From the NCBI GenBank assembly GCA_017305715.1, contig JAFKKG010000011.1, positions 124,001 to 188,000 on the forward strand: a stretch of 64,000 nt of DNA, read 5' to 3'. The position numbers and the translations under genes were made by a program. Under the pieces are notes generated by a model. It searched no databases. It was given only the letters and a program-made list of their open reading frames with translations, and was not told the DNA's origin. Numbering within the stretch: the stretch's first letter is position 1; the number at the start of each line of letters is the position of its first letter. This document shows, in pieces, positions 25,465-33,576 of this stretch. Origin of the DNA: Hyphomicrobiales bacterium. Lineage in GTDB: Bacteria > Pseudomonadota > Alphaproteobacteria > Rhizobiales > Xanthobacteraceae.

Positions 25465-27276
25465 CTACCGCCGCCCGAACAGCTTCTCGATATCCGACAG
25501 CTTCAGTTCGACGTAGGTCGGGCGGCCGTGGTTGCACTGGCCGGAGTTCGGGGTGTCCTCCATCTCGCGCAGCAGCGCGTTCATTTCCTCCGGCTTGAGG
25601 CGGCGGCCGGCGCGCACCGAGCCGTGGCAGGCCATGGTGGCGGCGACATGCATCAGCCGGCGCTCCAGCGGCAATGCCTCGTCCCATTCGGCCATGTGTT
25701 CGGCGAGGTCGCGGAGCAATCCTGCGGCATTGGCCTTGCCGAGCAGCGACGGCGTCTCGCGCACCGCGACCGCGCCGGGGCCGAAGGAATCGATCGCCAA
25801 TCCGAACGTCGCCAGCTCCAGCGAGCGATCGAGCAGCTTCTCGACGGTCGCCTCGTCGAGTTCGACGATCTCGGGGATCAGCAGGATCTGCCGCTGCACG
25901 CCGTTGCGCGCCAGCGAGGCCTTCAGCTTCTCGTAGACGATGCGCTCATGGGCGGCGTGCTGGTCCACGACGATCAAGCCGTCGCGGGTCTGCGATACGA
26001 TATAGGTCTCGTGGATCTGCGTCCGCGCAGCTCCCAGCGGACGATCGAGCATGTCGGCGGAAGGCTGTGCTTCGAAGCGCACATCGGCGGTCGGCGTGCC
26101 GACGTCGAAGGCGGCCTGTCCCGGCTCGGTGAAGGCAGGCGCCGCCGAACCGGCGAACGACGGCATCGGCCCGGTGGGATAAGAGGGCGAGCTGCGCCAG
26201 TCCCAATTGGTCGGGCGCGGCGCGAACGACGGGCGGAACGAGGCGATCGCCGCACCATCGGTATTCGCCGCGGTGCGCCGGCCCTCGCGGGCGAGGCCGT
26301 CCTTGAGCGCATGCACGATCAGCGCGCGCACCAGGCCGGCGTTGCGAAACCGGACTTCGGTCTTGGCGGGATGCACGTTGGCATCGACCTCCTGCGGCGG
26401 CAACGTCACGAACAGCGCCACCACCGGATGGCGGTCGCGCGGCAAATAATCGGAGTAGGCCGCGCGCACCGCGCCCAGGATCAGCTTGTCGCGCACCGGG
26501 CGGCCATTGACGAACAGATATTGGCCGAGCGCGTTGGCCCGCGTCAGCGAGGGCGCGGCGGCAAAGCCTTCGACCACGACGCCTTCGCGCTCGCTCCGCA
26601 CTTCGATGGCGCTGGAGCGAAAATCCGCGCCCAAGATGTCGCCGAGCCGCGTCAACCGGCCGGCGGCGCCGGGGAGCGCCGCGGCCCAGGTCACCGGCGC
26701 GCGCTCCTCGCCGGCCAGCGTGAAGGCGATGTCGGGCCGCGCCATCGCGAGCCGCCGCACCACTTCGCGGATCGCTTCGGCCTCGGTGCGGTCGGTCTTG
26801 AGGAATTTCAGCCGCGCCGGCGTCGCATAAAAGAGATCGCTGACCTCGACGCGGGTGCCCTGGCCGAGCGCGGCCGGCATGATCGGCGATTTCGCGCCGC
26901 CTTCCACCGACAGCGACCACGCATGCGGCTCGCTGGCGTGGCGGGTGGTGATGCCGAGCCTCGCCACCGCGCCGATCGAGGGCAGCGCCTCGCCGCGGAA
27001 TCCCAGCGTGCTGATCCGCAGCAGGTCCTCGTCGTCGAGCTTGGAGGTGGCGTGGCGGTCGACCGCCAGCGCCAGGTCGGCATGGGTCATGCCGCCGCCG
27101 TCGTCGGTGATGCCGATCCGCCGCCTTCCGCCGCCATCGGTGAAGATGTCGACCTTGGAGGCGCCGGCATCGATGGCGTTCTCGACCAGCTCCTTCACCA
27201 CGCTCGCAGGCCGTTCCACCACCTCGCCGGCGGCGATGCGGTTGACGATCTGTTCCGGGAGCTGGCGGACGGGCAT
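25465..27276 (-). CDS. mutL: DNA mismatch repair protein MutL
   Basis: A 603-residue GHKL ATPase. The N-terminal ATPase has PEQIVNRIAAGEVVERPASV, ELVENAIDAGA, ITDDGGGM and LGFRGEALPSI. A Pro/Ala-rich linker (about 330-410) joins the C-terminal dimerisation/nuclease domain, which carries DQHAAHERIVYE at about residue 435, the metal-dependent endonuclease motif DQHAx2Ex4E, plus ACHGSVR and CNHGRPT. So this MutL should nick DNA itself, as in bacteria without MutH. I start at ATG 27276 (MPVRQLP), where conservation begins; 14 more residues are possible. Neither start has a good ribosome site. Confidence 0.95.
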   Translation of the reverse strand: MPVRQLPEQIVNRIAAGEVVERPASVVKELVENAIDAGASKVDIFTDGGGRRRIGITDDGGGMTHADLALAVDRHATSKLDDEDLLRISTLGFRGEALPSIGAVARLGITTRHASEPHAWSLSVEGGAKSPIMPAALGQGTRVEVSDLFYATPARLKFLKTDRTEAEAIREVVRRLAMARPDIAFTLAGEERAPVTWAAALPGAAGRLTRLGDILGADFRSSAIEVRSEREGVVVEGFAAAPSLTRANALGQYLFVNGRPVRDKLILGAVRAAYSDYLPRDRHPVVALFVTLPPQEVDANVHPAKTEVRFRNAGLVRALIVHALKDGLAREGRRTAANTDGAAIASFRPSFAPRPTNWDWRSSPSYPTGPMPSFAGSAAPAFTEPGQAAFDVGTPTADVRFEAQPSADMLDRPLGAARTQIHETYIVSQTRDGLIVVDQHAAHERIVYEKLKASLARNGVQRQILLIPEIVELDEATVEKLLDRSLELATFGLAIDSFGPGAVAVRETPSLLGKANAAGLLRDLAEHMAEWDEALPLERRLMHVAATMACHGSVRAGRRLKPEEMNALLREMEDTPNSGQCNHGRPTYVELKLSDIEKLFGRR

Positions 27277-27411
27277 GGCGCTAGGGGTAGCCGATTCAGG
27301 GGCGGGGCGGGACCCCATGGGCCAGGGATGTGCCCGGAATTCTTGGACCAGATTCTCGGCGAAATATAGTTCCCGGCCCGCGAACCGAAAGCCCGGCGGG
27401 GCGGCTCTATG

Positions 27412-27439
27412 TCACGAGAGGGCATGGGTTCTCTCGTGA
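27412..27439 (+). promoter_or_regulatory. Leader inverted repeat before the DUF2892/sigma operon
   Basis: TCACGAGAG (27412-27420) and CTCTCGTGA (27431-27439) are exact reverse complements with a 10-base loop. The repeat ends 6 bases before the ribosome site AAGGGAG of the DUF2892 gene at 27456. There is no T-run, so it is not a simple terminator. It could be an operator or a hairpin in the mRNA leader. Confidence 0.55.
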
Positions 27440-27455
27440 AATCAAGGGAGCTGCT

Positions 27456-27662
27456 ATGTTCTATCGAAAGAATTTGCCGGGCTGGGAACGGGCAATGCGG
27501 GCGGTCGGAGGCACCATGATGATCGCGTACGGGCTGACAGTGATGGCAGGCACGACATCGGGCTATTTGATCGCGGGCGCCGGGGTGGCCGCGATCGTGA
27601 CCGGATTCGTCGGATTTTGCCCGATGTGCGCCATGGTCGGCCGCCGGCTGCCTTCGCCATGA
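27456..27662 (+). CDS. DUF2892 (YgaP-like transmembrane) small membrane protein
   Basis: A 68-residue membrane protein of the DUF2892 family. After RKNLPGWERAMRAVGG come two hydrophobic helices (TMMIAYGLTVMAGTT and LIAGAGVAAIVTGFVGF) and the family's short FCPMCAMVGRR tail with a CxxC-like Cys pair (CPMC). The start ATG 27456 has AAGGGAG 6 bases upstream. Its TGA overlaps the ATG of the following sigma factor gene (ATGA), so translation is coupled. In other proteins this domain accompanies rhodaneses; here the Cys pair might sense redox or metal, which is speculation. Confidence 0.8.
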   Translation: MFYRKNLPGWERAMRAVGGTMMIAYGLTVMAGTTSGYLIAGAGVAAIVTGFVGFCPMCAMVGRRLPSP

Positions 27663-28192
27663 ATGCGCTTGTCCGGGCGAGCCGCTGCGATCCCGGGCTG
27701 ATCGAGGCGGCGCGGGGCGGCGACGCCGACGCGCTGGTGTCGCTGATATCAGCGGCCCAGCCCGATGTCCGCCGCTACGCGGCGCGCAATTGCCGCGCGG
27801 CAGACATCGACGATGCGGTTCAGGAAACGCTGCTGCTGCTCTATCGGCGTGTCGGGACATTGCGTGCGGTGACATCGTTCTCGGCGTGGCTGTTTGCAAT
27901 GGCGCGGCGCGCCTGCCTGCGGCTCTTGCGCCGATCGGACGGAATAGCCGATGCGCCGGCTGGCGATACCGAGGCGCGTCTCGCGCATGTGCGTCCCGAA
28001 GACCTTCGCATCGATCTTTCCCGTGCCATCCAGTCGTTGCCCGATCATTATCGCGAGGTGATCCTGCTGCGCGATATCGAGGAATTGTCGATCGACGAGA
28101 TCGCCGATGTGCTCGGCCTGACCCGCGAGAGCGTCAAGGCGCGCATCCATCGCGCGCGGATCATGATCCGGGAATATCTGATCCGCGATTGA
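27659..28192 (+). CDS. ECF-type RNA polymerase sigma factor
   Basis: A 177-residue group 4 sigma factor. Region 2 is YAARNCRAADIDDAVQETLLLLYRRVGTLRAVTSFSAWLFAMARRACL and region 4 is LPDHYREVILLRDIEELSIDEIADVLGLTRESVKARIHRARIMIREYL, with a clear helix-turn-helix. Region 3 is absent, as expected. It starts at ATG 27659, overlapping the DUF2892 stop by 4 bases. There is no recognisable anti-sigma gene downstream; the small membrane protein upstream is the only partner, which would fit a membrane-linked signal. A dyad without T-run follows the stop at 28207-28227. Confidence 0.9.
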   Translation: MNALVRASRCDPGLIEAARGGDADALVSLISAAQPDVRRYAARNCRAADIDDAVQETLLLLYRRVGTLRAVTSFSAWLFAMARRACLRLLRRSDGIADAPAGDTEARLAHVRPEDLRIDLSRAIQSLPDHYREVILLRDIEELSIDEIADVLGLTRESVKARIHRARIMIREYLIRD

Positions 28193-28206
28193 GTCTCGAT
28201 CGATTT

Positions 28207-28227
28207 CGACCGCCGCATATGCGGTCG
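28207..28227. other. Short perfect dyad after the sigma factor gene
   Basis: CGACCGC (28207-28213), 7-base spacer CGCATAT, GCGGTCG (28221-28227). It begins 14 bases after the sigma factor stop. No T-run follows, so it is either a weak terminator hairpin or a binding site for control of the next gene. Confidence 0.4.
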
Positions 28228-28402
28228 ATCCGTGGCCAAGTTTTCGCGAAATGGCCCTGAAATCCCTAAACGATGACCACACGGCGCGGTTTGCATGCGG
28301 CGTGCGCCGTTCGCGACATTGCTGCGAGCGATGAGCGGTTCGAGACGAATGGCGCATCGAACAACCGAACCGCTTGTCGCCGATCGAACCCAGGAGAACT
28401 GA

Positions 28403-28702
28403 ATGAAGGCTGTGAAAACATCGGCGGTCGCGCTGGCCATCTCGGCCATGCTGGCCGGACCCGTACTGGCCCAGGGCGTCTCATCCGATAGCAAGGTCCG
28501 CGGCGGCGTGCAGGGCAAGAGCCAGATGCAGGGCGGGACGGCGATCAGCGACGACGAGGAACTCGCTGCCCAGACCGGCGCAGCCGGCGAAAAGGCGGGC
28601 GTCCATGCGAAAACGAGGGGCACTGTCGGCGCCGGCAGTGGCGCGCATAAAGCCACGGGCGGCGCCGCCGGCGATGCCGCAACCGGCAAGCGCAACCAGT
28701 AG
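28403..28702 (+). CDS. Small secreted Gly/Ala-rich protein of unknown function
   Basis: A 99-residue protein with a textbook signal peptide (MKAVKTSAVALAISAMLAGPVLAQG, likely cut after VLA). The mature part is short, hydrophilic and low in complexity, rich in Gly, Ala, Lys and Ser (GGVQGKSQMQGG, AGSGAHKATGGAAGDAATGK), with no Cys. CAGGAG lies 7 bases before ATG 28403, so translation is probably strong. It follows the ECF sigma gene by 210 bases and may be one of its targets, but I could not identify a clear ECF promoter. A strong terminator follows. Confidence 0.7.
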   Translation: MKAVKTSAVALAISAMLAGPVLAQGVSSDSKVRGGVQGKSQMQGGTAISDDEELAAQTGAAGEKAGVHAKTRGTVGAGSGAHKATGGAAGDAATGKRNQ

Positions 28703-28728
28703 CGACCTGCACACTGTCCAAACTTTCG

Positions 28729-28762
28729 AAACTCCGGTCGCGTTGCGGCCGGAGTTTCTTTC
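28729..28762. terminator. Bidirectional-type terminator between the secreted protein gene and arfB
   Basis: AAACTCCGG (28729-28737) pairs with CCGGAGTTT (28749-28757), with the inner GTCGCGTTGCGGC able to extend the stem; CTTTCC follows on the plus strand and AAAGTTT-rich sequence on the other. It lies between two convergent genes. Confidence 0.7.
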
Positions 28763-28777
28763 CGGGGCGCCGTTCCC

Positions 28778-29206
28778 TCAATCGTCGAAGCGCACGGCGC
28801 CGCGCTTGGCCTTGACGTTGCTTCTGCTCTTCTTGCCTTCCAGCCGCCGCTGCTTCGATCCGAAGGTCGGCTTGGTCGCCCGCCGCGGCACCGGCCTGAC
28901 CATGGCTTCGCGGAGCAGTTCGAGCAGCCGATCGATGGCGTCGGCGCGGTTGCGCTCCTGGGTGCGGAAGCGCTGGGCGTGGATCACGATCACGCCGTCC
29001 TTGGTCATGCGCTGGCCGGCGAGCCGGTTGAGCCGCAGGGCGGCGTCCTCCGGCAGCGCGATCTTGCGCGTGTCGAAGCGCAACTGGGCCGCCGTCGAGA
29101 GCTTGTTGACGTTCTGCCCGCCCGGGCCGGAGGCGCGGACGAAATCGATGTCGATGTCGTTCTCGTCGATCGATAAGTCGCGGGAAACCCGCAGCATGGC
29201 GTTCAC
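28778..29206 (-). CDS. arfB: Alternative ribosome-rescue factor ArfB (peptidyl-tRNA hydrolase)
   Basis: A 142-residue class I release-factor-like protein. The catalytic GGQ is in RASGPGGQNVNKLSTAAQLRFD, and the C-terminal tail is strongly basic (RRATKPTFGSKQRRLEGKKSRSNVKAKRG), the part known to enter the empty mRNA channel of stalled ribosomes. It lacks the stop-codon recognition domains of RF1/RF2, so it is ArfB (YaeJ), which frees peptides on non-stop complexes. The start is GTG 29206; ATG 29197, three codons later, is the alternative. Confidence 0.93.
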   Translation of the reverse strand: MNAMLRVSRDLSIDENDIDIDFVRASGPGGQNVNKLSTAAQLRFDTRKIALPEDAALRLNRLAGQRMTKDGVIVIHAQRFRTQERNRADAIDRLLELLREAMVRPVPRRATKPTFGSKQRRLEGKKSRSNVKAKRGAVRFDD

Positions 29207-29234
29207 CGGGGAAACTTCTCAAGGCGTACACAGG

Positions 29235-29379
29235 CGTCATCCCGAGGTGCGAGACCGACGCCGTGATAGCGCCGTCGGTCCGAGCCTCGAAGGATGTGTA
29301 TGTAGCACATCCTTCGAGACGCGCGCGAAGGGCGCGCTCCTCCTGCAATAACGGCAAAGCCGTTATGCTGGGGATGACG
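29235..29379. repeat. Nested palindromic intergenic element
   Basis: The 145-bp element is bounded by CGTCATCCC (29235-29243) and GGGATGACG (29371-29379). Inside, CTCGAAGGATGTG (29286-29298) pairs with CACATCCTTCGAG (29306-29318), a perfect 13-bp arm pair with a 7-base loop, and ATAACGG (29348-29354) pairs with CCGTTAT (29360-29366). It fills the gap between arfB and the M16 peptidase genes. A worn TTCGAGACGC relative lies near 18906 and a fragment (CCTCGAAGGATGA) near 168. Confidence 0.75.
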
Positions 29380-29412
29380 GCGGAATTTGTGGAGAAGTCC
29401 GTAAAGCCGGGC

Positions 29413-30786
29413 TCAGTTCGCCTTTGCCGAGGGCGGTGCCGCAGCCGGCTGGGCGGCGGCTTGCGGGGCACGGCCGACGATCACGGTGAGCAGGCCCTGG
29501 CCCCACAGCTGCCGTGCGACCCTTTTGGCGTCGTCGAGCGTCACGGCGTCGACCAGCGCGTTGCGCTTTTCGATGTAATCGATCGGCAGCCGGTCGAGCT
29601 GGTATTGCAGCAGCGCGGAGGCGAGCTTGGACGAGGTGTCGAGCGCCAGCATCTGCGAGCCCTTCAGATAGGATTTGGCCTCGTCCAGCTCCTTCTGGGT
29701 CGGGCCGTCCTCGGCGATACGGCGGATTTCCTTTTCGATGGCATCGACGGTTTCACCGGCGCGGTCGGCACGGGTGCCGGTATTGCCGACGAACAGCGCC
29801 GAGCGTTCCATCCAGAGCAGGGATTCGCTGATCGAATAGGCCAGTCCGCGTTTTTCGCGGACTTCCTTGTAAAGCCGCGACGACGATCCGCCGCCGAGGA
29901 TATGGTTGACGACGTAGCCGGCCATGAAATTCGCATCGTGGCGGCGGATGCCGGGGCCGCCGAACGTCACCACCGTTTGCGGCACGTCGAGCGGGACAAA
30001 GGCGCGCTGCGGTGGCGAGGCGGCCTGGATGTCGGGAATCGGCTTCAGATTGGCCTTGGCGGGCAATCCGCCGAACGTCTTGTCCAGGAGCCTGCCGAGA
30101 CTGTCGGCGTCGATATCGCCGACCACGGATATCCGAAGCGTGTCTTTGGCGAGGATGCGGCCGACATAGGCCTTCATGTCCGCCACGTCGATCCCGGGCA
30201 CGCTGTCCAGCGTGCCGTAGGACGAACGGCCATAGGGATGATCGCCATAGGCCACTTCGAGGAATTTGCGGCTAGCCAGCGAGGAGGGGTTCGTGGTGTC
30301 GCGGCGCAGGCCCGAGATCACCTGCGCTCGGATGCGCTCGACGTCGGCGGCGTCGAAACGCGCCGAGGTCAACGCCAGCTGCAGCAGATCGAAGGCTTCG
30401 TCCTTGTTGTCCTTGAGCATGCGCAAGCTGCCGCGGAAATAATCCCGCGTCGAGGAGAAGCTGAGTTCGATGGCGCGGCGGTCGAGCCGCTCGTGATAGG
30501 TCTTGGAGTCGAGATCGGCCGCGCCTTCATCGAGCAGGCCTGCGACCATGTTGCCAGTGCCGGCCTTGTCGGCCGGGTCCTGGCTCGAGCCGCCGCTGAA
30601 GGCATATTCCATCGCGATCAGGGGCACGGTGGCATCCTGCACGAACCAGGCCTCGATGCCGCCGGGCGACACCAGGCGCTGGATCTTGGCGGCGGCGTGC
30701 GACGGTGCCGGTGCCAGGAGCAGCAGGGCCGCGAGGGCGACGATGATTGACGCGAAGCGCTGATGGCGAATCGAAAAATGGTTCAC
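29413..30786 (-). CDS. M16-family peptidase-like protein, non-catalytic partner
   Basis: A 457-residue secreted insulinase-like (M16B) protein with an N-terminal signal segment (RFASIIVALAALLLLAPAPSHA). At the place of the zinc motif HxxEH it has GNMVAGLLDEGAADLDS, so it should not bind zinc. The C-terminal Arg/Tyr pair REKRGLAYSI used by the partner subunit is kept. This is the division of labour seen in heterodimeric M16 proteases. Start GTG 30786 overlaps the stop of the active gene (GTGA), coupling the two; in-frame sequence further upstream lies inside that gene. Confidence 0.88.
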   Translation of the reverse strand: MNHFSIRHQRFASIIVALAALLLLAPAPSHAAAKIQRLVSPGGIEAWFVQDATVPLIAMEYAFSGGSSQDPADKAGTGNMVAGLLDEGAADLDSKTYHERLDRRAIELSFSSTRDYFRGSLRMLKDNKDEAFDLLQLALTSARFDAADVERIRAQVISGLRRDTTNPSSLASRKFLEVAYGDHPYGRSSYGTLDSVPGIDVADMKAYVGRILAKDTLRISVVGDIDADSLGRLLDKTFGGLPAKANLKPIPDIQAASPPQRAFVPLDVPQTVVTFGGPGIRRHDANFMAGYVVNHILGGGSSSRLYKEVREKRGLAYSISESLLWMERSALFVGNTGTRADRAGETVDAIEKEIRRIAEDGPTQKELDEAKSYLKGSQMLALDTSSKLASALLQYQLDRLPIDYIEKRNALVDAVTLDDAKRVARQLWGQGLLTVIVGRAPQAAAQPAAAPPSAKAN

Positions 30787-32174
30787 GAGCGCTTCTCCTC
30801 GCGCTTCGGCGCGGAATCCTTGACCAGATACCCCGTCACCGAACGCTTCTTGTCGAGCCATTTCTGTGCGGCGTCACGAACCTGTTCGGCGGTGACGGCG
30901 CGGATGCGGTCCGGCCAGCTGCGGATGTCGTCAATGCTCAATCCCGTGGTGAGCGCGCCGCCATACCAGCGCGCCAGCGTCGCCTGATTGTCCTGCGCGT
31001 AGATCGCCTCGGCGATCAGCTGGGTCTTGACCCGTTCGAGATCTTCCGCGCGGGCAGGATTCTGGATCACGTCGGTGATCACGTCATCGATCACCTGCTC
31101 GACCTGCGAAAACTCGACGCCGGGCTTCGGCGAAACCGAGATCGAGAATTGCGACGGATCGAGTGAGGTGCCCTGGTAGCCGGCGCCGGCGCTGACCGCG
31201 AGCGGACGGTCGACCACCAGCGCGCGGTAGAGATAGGAGTTCGAGCCGCCGCCCATCAATTGCGCGAGCACGTCGAGCGCAGGGCTTTCGCCGGCCGCCG
31301 CCGTCGCGGACGAGGGCACGAGGTAGTAACGCCGCAAGCCGTTCTGCTCGACGCGCGGATCGGACAGCGTTACGGTGCGGGGGGCGACGGGCACCGGCTC
31401 CTGCGGGCGGATGCGCCGTGCGGGAATCGCCGGCTGGGCCGGGATGGCGCCATAAGCGCGTTCCACCATCGGGCGTATTTCATTGGCATCGACATCGCCG
31501 GCGATCACGAGCGTTGCGTTGTTCGGCGCGTAGAAGCGCTTGTAGAACGCCAGCGCATCCTCGCGGTCGAGTTTCTCGATCTCCTGGCGCCAGCCGATCA
31601 CCGGACGGCCATAGGGATGATTGAGATACAGCGCCGCCATGATCTGCTCGCCCAGCCGCGCCTCCGGATTGTTGGCGACCCGCATGTTGTATTCCTCGAG
31701 CACGACGTCGCGTTCGGGCAGAACATTCTCGTCCTTGAGAATGAGGCCGGTCATGCGGTCGGCCTCGAATTCCATCACCCGGGAGAGCTGTTCGCGCGGC
31801 ACGCGCTGGAAATAGCCGGTGTAGTCGACCGAGGTGAAGGCGTTTTCGTTGCCGCCGATCCGCCGCACGGTCTCGGAGAATTCACCGGCGGGATGCTTCG
31901 CCGTACCCTTGAACATCAGATGTTCGAGGAAGTGCGCCAGTCCCGACTTGCCGGGCGTCTCGTCGGCGGAGCCGACCTTGTACCAGATCATCTGCGTCAC
32001 GACGGGCGTGCGGTGATCGGGGATGACGACCACTTGCAGGCCGTTACCGAGCGTGAAGCTGGCGGGACGTGCCGACGTCACCGTGGTCTGGGCCAGCGCG
32101 CCGACGGTGGATACGGCAAATGTCGAAATGAGAGCGGCAGCGAGCGAAACGGCAAGGCGATGTGAGGGCATCAT
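30783..32174 (-). CDS. M16-family zinc metallopeptidase (catalytic subunit)
   Basis: A 463-residue periplasmic M16B peptidase. It has a signal peptide (LAVSLAAALISTFAVSTVGALAQ), the inverted zinc motif H81-F-L-E84-H85 in SGLAHFLEHLMFKGT, and the third ligand region with the distal Glu in the stretch ending RVPREQLSRVMEFEADRM. It matches the pitrilysin/processing-peptidase class that degrades or processes peptides. It is the first gene of a two-gene operon with the zinc-less paralogue. M16 pairs of this type are widespread in alphaproteobacteria. Confidence 0.93.
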   Translation of the reverse strand: MMPSHRLAVSLAAALISTFAVSTVGALAQTTVTSARPASFTLGNGLQVVVIPDHRTPVVTQMIWYKVGSADETPGKSGLAHFLEHLMFKGTAKHPAGEFSETVRRIGGNENAFTSVDYTGYFQRVPREQLSRVMEFEADRMTGLILKDENVLPERDVVLEEYNMRVANNPEARLGEQIMAALYLNHPYGRPVIGWRQEIEKLDREDALAFYKRFYAPNNATLVIAGDVDANEIRPMVERAYGAIPAQPAIPARRIRPQEPVPVAPRTVTLSDPRVEQNGLRRYYLVPSSATAAAGESPALDVLAQLMGGGSNSYLYRALVVDRPLAVSAGAGYQGTSLDPSQFSISVSPKPGVEFSQVEQVIDDVITDVIQNPARAEDLERVKTQLIAEAIYAQDNQATLARWYGGALTTGLSIDDIRSWPDRIRAVTAEQVRDAAQKWLDKKRSVTGYLVKDSAPKREEKRS

Positions 32175-32275
32175 GACCTGTCTGCAAACCCGAACCCAAG
32201 TGTTCGGGATAAAGCCGCGTCATCGTACACCGCGACCGGCACCGGCATCGTCACGAAGGCGAGAGACGAGCTTAA

Positions 32276-32995
32276 CTATTCGCCATACTTGCCCTGGGCC
32301 GGGTTGTATTCCTTGTTCAGCGATTCCTTCGGCCCGGTGCCATAGGCGAAATTCGGCGACGGCGTCTGGTAGCCGGGCGGCGGCATGGTCAGGGATTCCC
32401 GCGTCGGCTCACCCTTGAACGGCGCCGTCTCGACCTTGGTGCCGCCGAACAAACCGCTGAAGCCGCCATTATAGCCGAGTTGCGACGGGCTCAAGATCGG
32501 GTTGGTGTTCGAATTGCCGGGCTGGATCGGATCGGTTTCCTTGCGGGCAGCGGTCCTGCCGACGGCGAGTTCGCTGGGCTTCAGGATGCGGGCGGCTTCG
32601 ACCGGATCCTTGTTGGCCTTCTTGCGGGCCGCGGCCGCCGCCTTCTGCCGCTGCACGTCGGGATCCTTGGGCCAGTTCGGCGCCGTCACTTCGGCCGAAG
32701 TTCCGGCCGGCGGCGGCAGATCGAGCTTGGGAGGCACCACCAGGGGCGAACGCTCGCGGTAGTCGATGCCTCTGTTTTCCATGTTGGTGCCGCCGATGCC
32801 GGCCATGATGCCTTCGATGATCTTTTCCTCGAAGGTCTTGTCGTCATCGTCGTCGTCGCCGGCGCGCACGGGGCCAGCGGCCATCACGAGGCCGATACCC
32901 AAGGCGACCGCGGTAAACCGCATGGCCCGTGTCAGGGAGGTCTTCGGCACCATCCAGAAGCTGGCTTCGGTCTCGCGCATCGCGCTCGTTCCCAT
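32276..32995 (-). CDS. Conserved secreted protein of unknown function
   Basis: A 239-residue protein with an internal signal-like hydrophobic stretch (MRFTAVALGIGLVMAAGPVRAG, residues 25-46) after a 24-residue leader, then an acidic DDDDDD run and a Pro-rich, mostly unstructured body (VVPPKLDLPPPAGTSAEVTAPNWPKDPDVQ, SLTMPPPGYQTPSPNFAYGTGP). The PKDPDVQ...ARILKPSEL pattern is seen in small alphaproteobacterial envelope proteins next to lspA/M16 genes. It may really start at Met25. ATG 32995 has GGAA upstream. Likely an exported or envelope-associated protein; no catalytic motif. Confidence 0.7.
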   Translation of the reverse strand: MGTSAMRETEASFWMVPKTSLTRAMRFTAVALGIGLVMAAGPVRAGDDDDDDKTFEEKIIEGIMAGIGGTNMENRGIDYRERSPLVVPPKLDLPPPAGTSAEVTAPNWPKDPDVQRQKAAAAARKKANKDPVEAARILKPSELAVGRTAARKETDPIQPGNSNTNPILSPSQLGYNGGFSGLFGGTKVETAPFKGEPTRESLTMPPPGYQTPSPNFAYGTGPKESLNKEYNPAQGKYGE

Positions 32996-33078
32996 TCAGA
33001 TTTCCGCAAAACTTACCGGGGCTTGGCCATATTCCAAGGGGGCGTCAGGCAGCCGCCAACGGTCCGTATCGGCCGGGA

Positions 33079-33576
33079 TCAGGGCGCTTTTGCGGCGGGT
33101 ACCCCCAGGAAGGAATCATACAATAGGGCCGCTACCCCGGCAACAATGGCCACATCCGCCAGGTTGAACACGTACCAATGGAAGGTATTTCCGGCGATCT
33201 GGACGTGGAACAGGGCGAAATCGACCACCGCGCCATAGGCGAAGCGGTCGATGGCGTTACCAATGGCCCCACCGATGATCAGGCCGAGCGCCACCGTGGC
33301 GAGCAGGTTGCGCGAGCGCGCCATCCAGACGGCCAGAACGATCACGGCGACGGCCTTGATCGTGGTCAGCACCGCCTGGGCCAGCAAGCTGTCGTTCTGG
33401 AACCAGCCAAAACTGATCCCGACATTCCAGGCCAGCACCAGATCGAAAAACGGCGTCACCTTCACCGTGCCCTTGCTGGCGAGATCGAACACGAACAAGA
33501 GCCAGAGCTTCGAGGCCTGGTCGAGCACCAGGGCTGCGACCGCGGCGATCGCGCCGGCGCGGAGGTGAGGGCTCAC
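33079..33576 (-). CDS. lspA: Lipoprotein signal peptidase (signal peptidase II)
   Basis: A 165-residue inner-membrane aspartic peptidase that cuts lipoprotein signal peptides ahead of the lipidated Cys. Four hydrophobic helices are evident. The catalytic Asp residues are in [15 protein letters not shown] and [11 protein letters not shown]; the DQASK and NVGISFG blocks are also present. Start GTG 33576 overlaps the stop of ileS (GTGA), the classic ileS-lspA order. Eight further in-frame residues upstream would lie within ileS and are not needed. Confidence 0.95.
   Translation of the reverse strand: MSPHLRAGAIAAVAALVLDQASKLWLLFVFDLASKGTVKVTPFFDLVLAWNVGISFGWFQNDSLLAQAVLTTIKAVAVIVLAVWMARSRNLLATVALGLIIGGAIGNAIDRFAYGAVVDFALFHVQIAGNTFHWYVFNLADVAIVAGVAALLYDSFLGVPAAKAP

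Noticed and set aside
25528-27369. 613-codon plus-strand frame opposite mutL
   Set aside because: mutL is unambiguous on the other strand; this is its shadow.
29263-30750. 495-codon plus-strand frame opposite the M16 peptidase gene
   Set aside because: Starts in a repeat element and then runs antisense to the peptidase; no domain.
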